From: Chondrosia reniformis
Lineage: Eukaryota > Porifera > Demospongiae > Chondrillida > Chondrillidae
Direction of reading: 5' to 3'
DNA: 64,000 nucleotides
Assembly (NCBI GenBank): GCA_947172415.1
Contig: OX359200.1
Span: 2,234,501 to 2,298,500, forward strand
Position numbers and translations under genes: made by a program. The notes beneath the pieces are model-generated. The model saw only the letters and a list, made by a program, of their open reading frames with translations. It was not told the origin of the DNA and searched no databases. Shown here piece after piece: positions 52,885-62,822 of this stretch. Each line of letters opens with the position of its first letter. Position 1 is the first letter of the stretch.

Positions 52885-55697
52885 AATTGGAGGCTGTGGT
52901 TCCGATCTGACAAGAGGATGGGTATTGTTCACTTCAACCCCCCGACGGAGCAGGGTGCTTAGCCCCTCATGCGGCATCCTGTGGCTAAATAAGCCTCCCT
53001 GCCAGCTTGGGCTAACCCCCCATCTGGTAGTTTCACTGAGTTACGTTGCGCCATGAAAAGGACAATTTTCAAGACAGGCTGTGGCCTAGGAGCACCAGTG
53101 GTGAAGAAAACCCTGGGTCAACCAGAATAGGTGATTCTCCTGGTGCCTCACAGGTAGATGTACCTGAATGTAATAGCCTTTATTCGGTTCCCGTGTTGGG
53201 CCAACCAGCCCTATGGACTGAGAAAATGGCTAGGGCACTAATTGATTGCTATGAGCGACCTGAACCCCAAAGAGGTGGCTATCTGAAGTGTTTAGAATGG
53301 GAATGGCTGAGCAAATACCCACATTTGTCTCAGACCAGTCGAACCCTTGCCTGCCAAGCCAAGCCAAAAGGAACTTGGTGGGAGACGAAGTACAGTACAG
53401 ATCAAAAAAAGGTAACGCTTTTTGTCGGTTAACGTTTAGCGATTATCGGTTGTCGGATATTTTTTTCGTTTTCACGTTTAAAGGGTTGTATCGGTTATTG
53501 GTTTACTGTAGCATTTACCGTTTGACGTCTTGTCGGTTGTCGGTTATTCTCTAACGGTTAGTGCTGAACATTAACGGTAGATCGCTTTTGTTAACGGTTA
53601 ATTTTTCCAATTAGCTCTCGCTTAGGTGTCGCTTTAAGGTGTAATTTATCAGTGTGTTTAACGTTTGACTAGCTCGGTAGCTTTTTTATTGACTCGGAAG
53701 TGCTTTTAACTGATCGCAATTATGGACTACGTTGCAATTATTTATCAAGGAAATAATTCGGTGCACTACGACGATAAGGAGTTTCTAGAGAGAAGAAGCA
53801 AGCTAAGGAGATTGAAGGGCGCAAAAGGAAATCTTAGAGTAGGGAAGAAGTAACAATATATCTCATTTATTACCGCTTAGTTCGATTCGACGGTTAACGG
53901 TTAAGCCCTTCTTAAGCAATTAATGTTTATCGGTTAAACATCACCCTAAACGTTAGTCGATTTTTCTTTAGCGTTTACCCTTTATCGCTTATTAAAAAAT
54001 CCTATCGGTTAGCCTTTAACGGTTATCGTTTATCGGTTAGCTTTTAGCTCTTAGCGTTTACCGTTTAACTTTTACCGTTACCTTTTTTTTGACCTGTAAT
54101 GTACTGCAAGTTACAGATAGCCGAGATTTAGATTTGATTAATGATGCACAGCAAGGTGCCTCTAGAAGGAGAAGGATCCAAGGGGTGATCTGGAACCTTC
54201 AGAGCGATAATATCCTCATGGAGCTTTACCGAGAAAGTAAGCCCATGGAAAAGGGGTATGCCGAGCAGTTGTACCAGGCTTGGAATACTGCAAAGCCAGA
54301 CCATAAAACCACAAAGGTAGCGCTAACTGCAAGGGTTGGTAGAATCCGAAGAGGTCAAGGTCTCTTGAGACTAAACCTTGTCGAATCAGACTCTTGTTGT
54401 GTAGCCACCCTAACTTGGACTATGGAAGAAGGTGTGGGAGCCCAGGGACAGGAGGAGCTTCACCAAGTTCAAGCTGGGGCTGAACAAAATGGTAAGCTGC
54501 CTACAAGCCCTGTGGAAACTCCCACACATGATCACCCCAGTCCCAGAACAAGTGTCAATGATCATTTGATGCAACTTTTAGGCAAAGCAAAAGATGCCCG
54601 TCTCCGAAAGAAAGCTGGAGATTTCTCTGATAGAAAACCCTTTGGGGTGGTGCGTTTCAACTATGTTGACCCAGCACTGCTTCAGGAGGCCAATGATTGG
54701 GTGGAGAAAGAGTGGCAGGAAGGCCCTAGGTTGGCCTGGCACCTGAACTGCCTGGTCTACTCTGTTGCTATGGCTGTGAGGGGAAAAACAACCAATGAAT
54801 CGCAGCCATGCAACCAGGGAAGGAAATCGGACAATCAGAAGGGAAGTAAGAGACAGGAAGGTCACGTAAGTGACAGGAAGGCCAAGGGTCTTAGGTTTAG
54901 AAGACTGCTTGCCTGGTTGGATGCAGAAATAGCGTGTCTACAGAATAATATTCCTACTTCAGAAAGCTTAGGAGGGAGTTCCATTCATTAAACCTGAATG
55001 TGCTGATCAGAGCTTGGGAAGAGACACTGGGGAAATGCAGGGTCTGGACCCTACAAGAGCGAAGATCAGCTGAAAGCAGGAAATTCCAGGAACAAAACCA
55101 CATTTGGAATACCCAAAGGAAGTTCCGGATGAATGGCAATGTTCCAACCTCCAATGAAGCCCCCTCAATCGAGGTAGTAAGAGACTTTTGGACAAAGATT
55201 GTAGGTACTGTTGGTAAGGTCAACAAAGACGGCCCAGGGGTGAAAGAATGGCTAAAGGAAACCAAAAGGAGAGTTGGTAGAACCTCCTCTGAAGGTCCCA
55301 ATAGCATTGATGAGATCAAACTGAGGAAAGTCTTGAAAAGCTGGTCTGCCCCTGGGCCGGACAGCATCCACACTTTTTGGTGGAAAGCACTCCCCTCTGC
55401 ACAGTCTGCCTTGGCAGATGTACTACGGAGGGTGGTGAGCAGAGATCTGTCAGTTCCAGACTGGCTTACAAGGGGACGTACTCTATTCATCCCCAAAAAG
55501 GGTGACCCGAAAAGTGCGGCCAACTACCGACCTATTGCGTACCTCAACACAATGTACAAGGCTGTCACAGCATACATTGCATCAGAACTACTCACTCATA
55601 CCTACACTAATGATCTTTTACCTATGGCCGAACGGGCCATGAGAAAAGGGAGGTGGGGCTGTGTGGACTGTCTACTGCTGGATCAAACATCGGTCTA
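52885..55697 (+). pseudogene. second LINE fragment (N-terminal region and RT)
   Basis: Starts in GC-richer sequence. 53210-53360 encodes WTEKMARALIDCYERPEPQR GGYLKCLEWEW. This is interrupted by the insertion 53393-54105, then a 300-codon frame (54089-54991). After a frameshift near 54950 comes an RT frame (55000-55697): VRDFWTKIVG, KSWSAPGPDSIHTFWWKALP, RGRTLFIPKKGDPKSAANYR P, RKGRWGCVDCLLLDQ. These are conserved RT blocks 0-2 of a LINE; the catalytic box is not reached because the sequence switches at about 55695. Confidence 0.8.
53393..54105. mobile_element. TIR element with CGTTAACGG-like arrays inside a LINE
   Basis: CAGTACAGATCAAAAAAAGG TAACG at the left corresponds to the reverse complement of CGTTACCTTTTTTTTGACCTGTAATGTACTG at the right, with a 6-base gap. 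Inside both ends are about 200 bp of degenerate short motifs (CGGTTAACG, TATCGGTTA, GCGTTTACC). The core holds a 43-codon ORF at 53721-53852 (MDYVAIIYQGNNSVHYDDKE and a Lys/Arg-rich end) of unknown meaning. Confidence 0.65.
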
Positions 55698-56270
55698 GAT
55701 GCCAAAATTATTGGCAAGCCACTTAGTGAATGGGAGAAATTCTCCCACTATATCCTTGGAAAGAAGTTCCACTTGGATACAGACCACAAACCCCTGGTAC
55801 CCCTTCTAAGTATGAAATATCTTGATCATCTACCACCGAGAGTCCTACGATTTAGATTACGGTTGACGAGATTTCAGTATACTATCGTACATGTGCCAGG
55901 ACAGTGGCTAAACACTGCAGATACCCTTTCGAGAGCTCCATTTCCTGATACAACTACTACATCCAATCTTGAAAGTGAGGCGAAATTTTTCATTAGCTCA
56001 GTAGCATCGCAGCTTCCCGCTAGTAGTGATCATCTACAAGCTTATCGTGCAGCTCAGTCCCGAGACACTACTTGTTCATTACTTAATAATTACTGTAAGA
56101 ATGGTTGGCTTAAACGGCATGTTATAGAAGGAAATCTAGTGCCCTACTTATCAGCTAAAAGTGAGTTGACAGTGTATGATGATCTTTTACTCTACAGAGA
56201 CAGAATTGTCATTCCCAAGCCTATGAGACAAGAGACCCTCCACCAAGCACACTGGGTATTCTGAGATGTC
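55690..56270 (+). pseudogene. Ty3/gypsy RNase H and integrase start
   Basis: LSEWEKFSHYILGKKFHLDT DHKPLVPLL is the RNase H end of a gypsy polyprotein. VLRFRLRLTRFQYTIVHVPG, NTADTLSRAP and later DRIVIPKPMRQETLHQAH lead into the integrase zinc-binding domain, where it ends (stop near 56264). The upstream frame enters from the LINE RT at about 55690 without a stop. Confidence 0.85.
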
Positions 56271-56319
56271 ATCCCAGGATAACCTCTTCAGTGTGGTGGC
56301 CTGGTCCATCCAAAGATAA

Positions 56320-57655
56320 GGGAAAAGATGAGAAATTTAGGTGTTATTGGAAAACTGTTGAAGACCATACAAGCTACGTACACAAATGTAAGATACACAA
56401 TTAAAGTTAACGAACTATTTACAGATTACTTTAAAGTAGATCAAGGTGTTAAGCAGGGATGCCGGCCCTCTCACCAACTCTATTTATAAATGATTTGGTA
56501 CTAGATATTAGCAAGGCAGGAGTTGGCTTGAGCTTAGAAACAGATAATGCGTGTAGCCTACTCTGTGCTGATGATGTCACTTTATGTGCAAATTCAGAAA
56601 AAGATCTACAGACCCTCTTAGATGTACTCAATTCTTGGTACAATAAATGGATACTTGAGATTAACCTAAATAAGACAAAACTTATCCACTTTGGACCAAT
56701 AAACCATAAATTATCAAAGTACACTTTCTAATAGGTAACCATAAGATAGACTATGCAACAGAATATACATATCTTGGGTTTACTTTCAATCATCATTAAC
56801 TTGGAAGAAATCAATTGACCTGAAAGCTAAGAGAGCCTCAAAGGCTGCCCAATATTTAATGGTTAAATCAAGAGCTTCTGGAACTTTTTTGTATCGTCTT
56901 TTTACACACTTTTATAAAGCACTACTGATGAGCATCGTCGAATACAGTTCACATGCATGGGGTTTAAGAGAGTATAAGTGTTTAGAACATATCCACACCA
57001 ACCTAATGAGAGCATTCCTTGGTTTGGGTAGGACTGCACCTATTGCAGGTCTTAGTGGGGAGATGAACTGGAGACCTTTGCACTGGCTCACTAAATCGAT
57101 TATCTTTAAATATTGGTATCACATTAATAATCTACCAAATACTCTTTTACCTACTACTACATCTTTCTAAACTTAACTTAAAGGACAGTTGGTACTCAAA
57201 CCTCCATAGTGTACTCCAAGATTTATCAGTACAGAATCATAATTATTCCTACTCTAACATAGATGTCCCCTTTATTAATATATAAACAGCTAGGCCTTTA
57301 TCAAAGATACACTACAGAAAATCAATAATTCAGGATTAAAGGAATGGAATAAGGATGTAAATAGAATAGAAATCAATAGTCAGTCTGGTGGTAGGTTGGC
57401 TCTTTACAGACTCTTGAAAGGATGCCCCACTATGGAGGAGTATGTGGTGATGGGAGAGGTTGACAATAGGAGAGTTCTGGCATCTCTGAGGTGTGGATAC
57501 CTGCAACTCCAAGTAGAACTTGGTAGAATCCAACATCCTAAGGTGCCACTGGAGGACTGGGTCTGTAGACTGTGCAACCTTAGTGAGATTGAGGATACCG
57601 CACACTTTTTGATCACATGTCCACTTTTAACAAACTTTGATGTAAGTTTGCATTA
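56320..57655 (+). pseudogene. third LINE fragment: RT palm to C-terminal zinc motif
   Basis: VDQGVKQGCRPSPTLFINDL, then LLCADDVTLCANSEKDLQTL (Y/CADD catalytic box), then KWILEINLNKTKLIHFGP. Further frames give YSSHAWGLREYKCLEHIHTN (56860-57168) and CRLCNLSEIEDTAHFLITCP (57540-57630), the C-terminal Cys/His motif of many LINEs. Frameshifts near 56730 and 57170. It follows a gypsy integrase fragment with no recognisable 5' end. Confidence 0.8.
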
Positions 57656-57659
57656 ACTA

Positions 57660-57988
57660 TATATCACCCCCACTTCTTTTCTTTAACACCCTTGCAAAAG
57701 TGCCTTTTTACTCTATCATATCCTAGAAAACAAATCACCAATCTTATTTATGATATGTATTTAACCCTTTATCAGCCGATAGCCACAATAGTGGCTCGAA
57801 ATAGTTTAGACCATTAACAGCCACAAAGTTTAAAAATCATCCAATCATTTTAAATTTTTTATGAATCGATAGAATTACGATTGTTTAAGCTTCGTATGAA
57901 ATTATACCACAGTATATGCATATTAGAAAGGACAGGATGATATAGGCCTAACATATAATGCAAATGTAACGAAAAACACAGGATATAT
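57660..57988. other. no gene recognised
   Basis: AT-rich spacer between the LINE fragment and the TIR element. Confidence 0.4.
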
Positions 57989-58015
57989 GGTACATGTCAC
58001 AAGTAACTTTACGAA

Positions 58016-58305
58016 TTCCGCGGATCTGCCACGTAGGTAATCCGCGGCTCTTCTGCGGAATCCTCGCAGAATATCCGCAGATTCCTCCAAGGGTTCCGCG
58101 GAATCGTCGAAGGGCATCTGCGGAATCGTCAAAAAGCATCCGCGGAATCGTCGAAGGGCATCTGCGGAATCGTCAAAAGGCATCCGAGGAATAGTCAAAA
58201 TCGTCAAACGGCATCCGCGGAATTGTCAAAGGGTAGTTGTGAAATCGTCGCAGGGTTACTGTAGCCGTGGAATCATCGAAAGGTAGCCTAGAATAGTCGA
58301 ACGAT
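58016..58305. repeat. left subterminal array, about 22-bp units
   Basis: Units of the form CATCCGCGGAATCGTCGAAG GG / CATCTGCGGAATCGTCAAAA AG repeat about ten times with drift. CCGCGG is a perfect palindrome. The - strand translation gives a repeated FDDSADALRRFRG-like peptide, which I treat as a by-product. Confidence 0.85.
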
Positions 58306-58307
58306 AG

Positions 58308-58430
58308 TTGTTTAACCTGTTTAACAGCCCAAAAGGTCAAGTGTCACATACGGGGGGCATAGTTGTGGTCAACCAATGTTTATTTAATGCGCAATATTTG
58401 TTTAACAGCGCAAAAGGTCAAGTGTCACCT
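58308..58430. repeat. 33-bp direct repeat
   Basis: TGTTTAACAGCCCAAAAGGT CAAGTGTCAC (58318) recurs at 58399 with one change (GCGC for GCCC). It may mark an old transposon end. Confidence 0.7.
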
Positions 58431-58512
58431 GGAAAACAATTAGAATCAATTAGGCATGTACAAGTAATAACAAACAAAACAAGAATAGTCACTGCAATAA
58501 AAAAGAAATAGT

Positions 58513-59592
58513 TTAATGCCCTGAAGGGGCTCCCTCTACTTGCACTACCACAGGCATCACCTTCTGCAGGTGATCAATGTAGCGCATACATACTTCAGGG
58601 GTAAGTGTGGACCAGTACTTTCTGATACCTTCTTTCAACTCACCAAGATTTTTTGGCTTGAGCTTGTCTCTGATGAAGTTCTTCATCGACCCCCACACCA
58701 ATTCTATGGGGTTAAGGTCTGGGGACTCTGCTGGACTCTTCCACCAGTTCACTCCATTGGCTTCAAAGTAACGCTGAATATATTTGTTTGTGTGCTTAGG
58801 ATCATTGTCCTGGTACAGCCGATGACCATGTGGGTACATCTCTTTCAGGAATGGCACGAGAGAGGCTGACAAGATGTCCGAGTACCTGGTGGCATTCATG
58901 ATCCCGCTAAACATCAAAATTTGAGTGGCACCTTTCTTCAATATTCCAGCCCACACATATCTTCGGTGAGTGTTTGTGTTTGTACTTCAGTTTTCTGGGC
59001 ATATTCTTCTTCCGGAAGCACTTCCTCCGATGGCACTCCAATTGGAAGCACTCCAATTGGAAAGTGGACTCATCTGTGAAAATGACATCATCAAATTTCT
59101 CTTTCTCAGCGATGAGTTTGTACACCAGTCAAGCCTCTTCTGTTTGTTGGCATCCCTAATTGCCTGACAGTATCTCGCTGTTGTAAATGTCCATCCGAGC
59201 TCATTACGGACCCTTGCTATGGTTCTTTCTCAATATTGGACTTTCTCCACTCCAAATTTTTTGATGAGTATGTCCTTCAGATCTGAAGCAGTCAATTCAT
59301 CATTGTCCACCATGGCATCATCGATACACCGAGAGTGGCTTTCAGGCACTTTCACAGGGACCCCACTTTTTGGACAGTCTCCTGTGCTCTTGGTTAAATG
59401 CCATCTTGAAATTGTATTGCTAATCGTCGGAGAAGTGGTGATTATCCCCTCCAAGGCCAGGATTCTTCTCATCTGTGCCAATGTCCATTTACCTTCACAC
59501 TGGGTCCAAAGGGCTACTACTCTTCCTCTTTGATATTCATTCAAAGGCATCTTAATGGTCAAAGTCGCAAAAGGCACACACTGAAAAAACAA
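58513..59592 (-). pseudogene. Tc1/mariner-type transposase, inactive
   Basis: N-terminal helix-turn-helix part 59592-59230 (EYQRGRVVALWTQCEGKWTL) ends in a stop. The frame then moves through NELGWTFTTARYCQAIRDA to VIFTDESTFQLECFQLEC (first Asp, with a small internal duplication) and MWAGILKKGATQIL. It finishes intact with RLYQDNDPKHTNKYIQ and SPDLNPIELVWGSM (second Asp and Glu). At least one nonsense codon and two frameshifts. It differs clearly from the transposase at 46780-47705, so the two are separate families. Confidence 0.87.
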
Positions 59593-59620
59593 GATATCTT
59601 ATATGCTGGGGATAATCTGA

Positions 59621-60370
59621 AGTGATCGATGTGATCAGGCACCAGCATCACCTGCCACTACCAGGAATGAGCCTGAAGAGCAGTTTACTTTTGAACTGGC
59701 AGCTCCAGCTCCTTCAACTTCCACAGATTCGCGTGCACCCGAAGGACAGCAGGATGATAGGTTTTATACTATCTTGCAGAAGCTGGACAGCTTGTCAGAG
59801 AAGTTGGACATTTTGTCAGACACGGTGTCTGGAGTTGAAGCGCGACTGGTGTGCCGTCTTCTGACGTTAGAGGAGAAAGTGTACACTCTGCAGCCTCCAG
59901 TAAGCGAGTATCCACTGCTACAGGAAACGCCTATGCATGCACCCCCCATGGAGATGGCGACACCAGTGTCTCCTTACTTCTGGCAAGAAATTCCCCCGAC
60001 ACACCTGGAGTCTCCTCATGATATGCCTCTGCAAGACATTACGAGTCAGATGAACGAGGTAGGAGACGTATGCATCCAACCAGAAGACATCAGTTCTGCC
60101 CTACAAGCTTGCAGGTCAAGTAGAAACCTGGCTGCAAAGCTTGCAGCCAGAATGTTCCCGCCACGAGAGCATGTTGGAAGCAACTGCAGAGGAGTCCTGG
60201 GCAAGAAAGCCTTAAACGGCCCGAAAATCAAAGCTATCTATGCTGCGTGCATGCAGCATTTCCCTCTGCAACGGCTGGAGTCGGCAACTATGTCGGTGAA
60301 GGAAATGAGGTGCGCGATTGACGAAGTCTGCCGCAAGACAAAGCCTCCAGAAGAAATAGAAAATTGTTAA
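59621..60370 (+). CDS. BEN-domain protein ORF, first exon not found
   Basis: Open for 249 codons after an in-frame TGA, with no ATG near the start, so a 5' exon or acceptor near 59610 is likely. Order: Ala/Pro/Ser/Thr/Glu-rich leader, coiled coil with heptad leucines (ILQKLDSLSEKLDILSDTVS GVE), Pro/Met-rich linker, then a BEN domain: RNLAAKLAARMFPPREHVGS NC, RGVLGKKALNGPKIKAIYAA. The C-terminal tail ends EEIENC. No internal stop or frameshift, unlike the transposase next to it, which may mean it was kept under selection longer. It starts 29 bp from the divergent transposase ORF. The domain resembles that of the gene at 43617-46504, but the N-terminal parts differ. Confidence 0.72.
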   Translation, partial: SDRCDQAPASPATTRNEPEEQFTFELAAPAPSTSTDSRAPEGQQDDRFYTILQKLDSLSEKLDILSDTVSGVEARLVCRLLTLEEKVYTLQPPVSEYPLLQETPMHAPPMEMATPVSPYFWQEIPPTHLESPHDMPLQDITSQMNEVGDVCIQPEDISSALQACRSSRNLAAKLAARMFPPREHVGSNCRGVLGKKALNGPKIKAIYAACMQHFPLQRLESATMSVKEMRCAIDEVCRKTKPPEEIENC

Positions 60371-60554
60371 CTTTTAACCTTTGTTACAATTGTTCTATTG
60401 TTACTATTATTAATATTACTATTATAATAATTAATCGTTAATTAAACGTTGTTGCTCGTTATTAAACGTTATTGTTTGTGGAAATGCTTGGCTTAGACCG
60501 CGTAGTGTGCAGATACGTACCAGTACAAACCTTGTGCGCAATACGGCAGAGGCG

Positions 60555-60770
60555 TTAACATTCCGCGGATAAGGACAAAGACGATCCGCGGACAGCGAAG
60601 ACGTTCCACGGAAAGGCAAGAGACATTCCACGGAAAGGCTAGACATTCCGCGGAAATAGCACGGTAACACCGAGGTTAGCTGCGCGGATTCCATGCGGAA
60701 TCCGTACGGAATCTGCACGGAATTTCTGCAAAATTCGTCGGATTTTGTAAAGTTTCTTGTGACATGTACC
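60555..60770. repeat. right subterminal array and TIR
   Basis: Repeated TTCCGCGGA / TCCACGGAAAGGCAAGA units, then GCGGATTCC and its near-inverse, then the TIR. Three CCGCGG sites are present, against five in the left array. Confidence 0.75.
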
Positions 60771-61189
60771 GTACGGTTGTTTATAAGAGAATACAATGGA
60801 AACAAAATGGCCGTCTTGAGGCAGGCATATGGATTTATTAAGCTCATTTTTAACATTCCACCCCTCCATATGTGTCACAAAGTATATAGTATATTGACTT
60901 TATTGTTATATTTCTGCTTTAGAAATCACGGATAGCTACAAATTTGAACAACATATGGGAAATTTACAAGTCAAAAGGATCAAAATGATACCTAATATGC
61001 AGCAAAACCTATACCTTCACTGGTTACCACAAATAGGACTTCAGTCCCCCAGCCTAGTAGACAATTGTCACTTGGTTGGTTGGCGTAATTATCCAGTGTT
61101 GTATATTATTTGCAACAATAGCCTACCACAGGCTCAAGTGCAATAATCTCCCCTTTTCATGTATCCATTATGTACATATGTAGGTTGAT
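60771..61189. other. no gene recognised
   Basis: A 63-codon + frame at 60955-61146 (MGNLQVKRIKMIPNMQQNLY...) just upstream of the transposase-like exons could be an earlier exon of that gene; this is not supported further. Confidence 0.35.
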
Positions 61190-62375
61190 TACTATATAGG
61201 AGGTGACTGGAAGTTTTTAGCCATGGCTACAGGAATTGATGCTGCATGTAGCACATATGCGTGCATATGGTGCAAGTGTCCTGCTGACAAGAGTTGGGAC
61301 ACTTCCTTAGATTGGTCCTTGACCAATCATTCTTTTTGAATGCTATGTAGGTATGTATGCATAATTCAAATCTAACCTGTTTACTGGATTATCCTTGAAT
61401 GGAAATCTTATTTTCTGTTGATGCAGAACCATTGATGAAAATATTGCTCAAACCCAGTTGCCTAAGTGCAAAAAGAAGTTTAATATCACCAACTCCCCTC
61501 TTTTTCCAACTATTTCCTTGCACCATGGTGTCATCGACAACCTTCACTTGTTTTTGATGATAGCTGATGTCCTTATGGATCTTTTATTTGAAGATCTCAT
61601 GAGGGCAGATTCCATTGAGAAGGGAAAATGGATTTGATGCAGCATAGTACCTTTATGCATTTGAAAAATTTGTTCACATTCTTGGGATTCCAGGGTTGGC
61701 ATTTTTTGCTGGGATTAACAAGATAATGAATTGGAGAACACTTACTGGTTAGTAACTACTTCTACATGCAAAAGTGTATGTTTCTTGATTCATACAGGTC
61801 CAGAGAAGTTAGTACCTTTTTCAAAGATAGACATCCGAAACCTTCTTCCTAATGTTAATCCCACAAAAACAACAACTATACAATCACTGTGGTGTCACTT
61901 CTTGGAAGTCAACAGGCTATTGTGTGGAGCTAAGGACTTGGATTTGTCAGTTTTTGAAACAAAGTGCAAAGAATGGGTAGATAGATATATACCTTTGTTT
62001 CGGTTTATCAAACAAAATGGGTCACTCCCTACATTCATGCTCTATATTCATATGTAAGCCAGTTACTTGCCTTACATGGAAGCATATATAGCACCATTCC
62101 CCCAGCAGGCACTGGAAAAACATAATGACAGATTAACCAAGATATACTTTAGATAAAAGCATCACATGCATATATATAATATATTCTGTGCATTCACTTT
62201 GAATTGAATCATATCCATTCAGGTCGTCCAATATGAGACAAACAGAACCCTTACAACAGATTCTAGAAAAAGAGAATAGGTTAGTAACTCTGATGAAAGA
62301 AGTGATCCCACCAGAAATGGAGGAGTATGTTTGTAGCAATTGTGGAGTATAAGGGCACAACAAGAGAACTTGCAC
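61190..62375 (+). pseudogene. decayed multi-exon transposase-like gene, family not assigned
   Basis: Exon about 61185-61335: YYIGGDWKFLAMATGIDAAC, then YACIWCKCPADKSWD (C-x-x-C). Exon 61428-61635: TIDENIAQTQLPKCKKKFN, then HHGVIDNLHLFLMIADVLMD LL. Exon about 61670-61753 ends NWRTLT and joins via an intron to 61800-62057: GPEKLVPFSKIDIRNL, IQSLWCHFLEVNRLL, FMLYIHM. Then EKHNDRLTKIYF near 62110-62150 (donor apparently mutated) and 62222-62370 ending CSNCGV-stop-GHNKRTC, a zinc-knuckle pattern with a stop in it. The Cys pair, conserved Asp/His-bearing blocks and C-terminal knuckle suggest a DDE-type DNA transposase or a gene derived from one. I cannot name the family. Confidence 0.5.
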
Positions 62376-62579
62376 TTATAGTTAAATAGTATATGGCTGA
62401 GTATGTCAAGCTATTTAATGCCACCACTTAGCAAGGATTATGTAAAGAGTTTTAGCATGGCAGAAGCAGTTAAGAAGTTTCAATTATTTCAAAAGTAGAA
62501 GCTGTACGGTAAGTTAAGTCTATGGACAGCAAATGAACACTATATACAATAAATAATACTTTTTATGTCAACTTATAGA

Positions 62580-62822
62580 AGCCACTGATTAACCAGGTTG
62601 TGCCTGAACCTTCAATAGAGACCTTCACAGTGCTATTAATGAGACATGGAGAGTGCAATACCGAGAGCGGCAGATTAACCGAATTAGGTAAGGAACAGGG
62701 TATCAAGACAGGCCTATATCTATCAGGCTGCCTGTACACTAACAAAATAATTTCTTGGGAGTGTTCACCACTACAAAGAGCTCAGGACACCAGTAGGAAA
62801 TTCAGAGATTCCTCAGCATAAG
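62580..62822 (+). CDS. histidine-phosphatase (phosphoglycerate-mutase-like) exon, partial
   Basis: After acceptor TTATAG (62578), the frame reads KPLINQVVPEPSIETFTVLL, then MRHGECNTESGRLTELGKEQ and ECSPLQRAQDTSRKF. RHGE is the catalytic motif of the histidine phosphatase superfamily and SPLQRAxxT its second conserved block. The frame ends at TAA 62821, well short of a full domain of about 200 residues, with no donor identified. It is either the first part of a host gene or a captured fragment downstream of the transposase-like exons. Confidence 0.55.

Larger units (their letters stand above)
57989..60770. mobile_element. TIR-bounded element carrying Tc1-like transposase and BEN-domain ORF
   Basis: GGTACATGTCACAAGTAACT TTAC (57989-58012) matches the reverse complement of 60747-60770 at all but one base. 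Inside each end lies an array rich in CCGCGGA (58016-58305 and 60555-60715). Between them are a broken Tc1-like transposase (-, 58513-59592) and a BEN-domain ORF (+, 59621-60370). No target duplication is obvious, so the exact ends are uncertain. The Tc1 relic may be a nested insertion rather than the element's own enzyme. Confidence 0.65.

Noticed and set aside
57923-58207. - strand ORF with repeated FDDSADALRR peptide
   Set aside because: By-product of the 22-bp subterminal array.
58016-58305. Tandem array as a CRISPR
   Set aside because: Repeats adjoin without unique spacers, in eukaryotic DNA.
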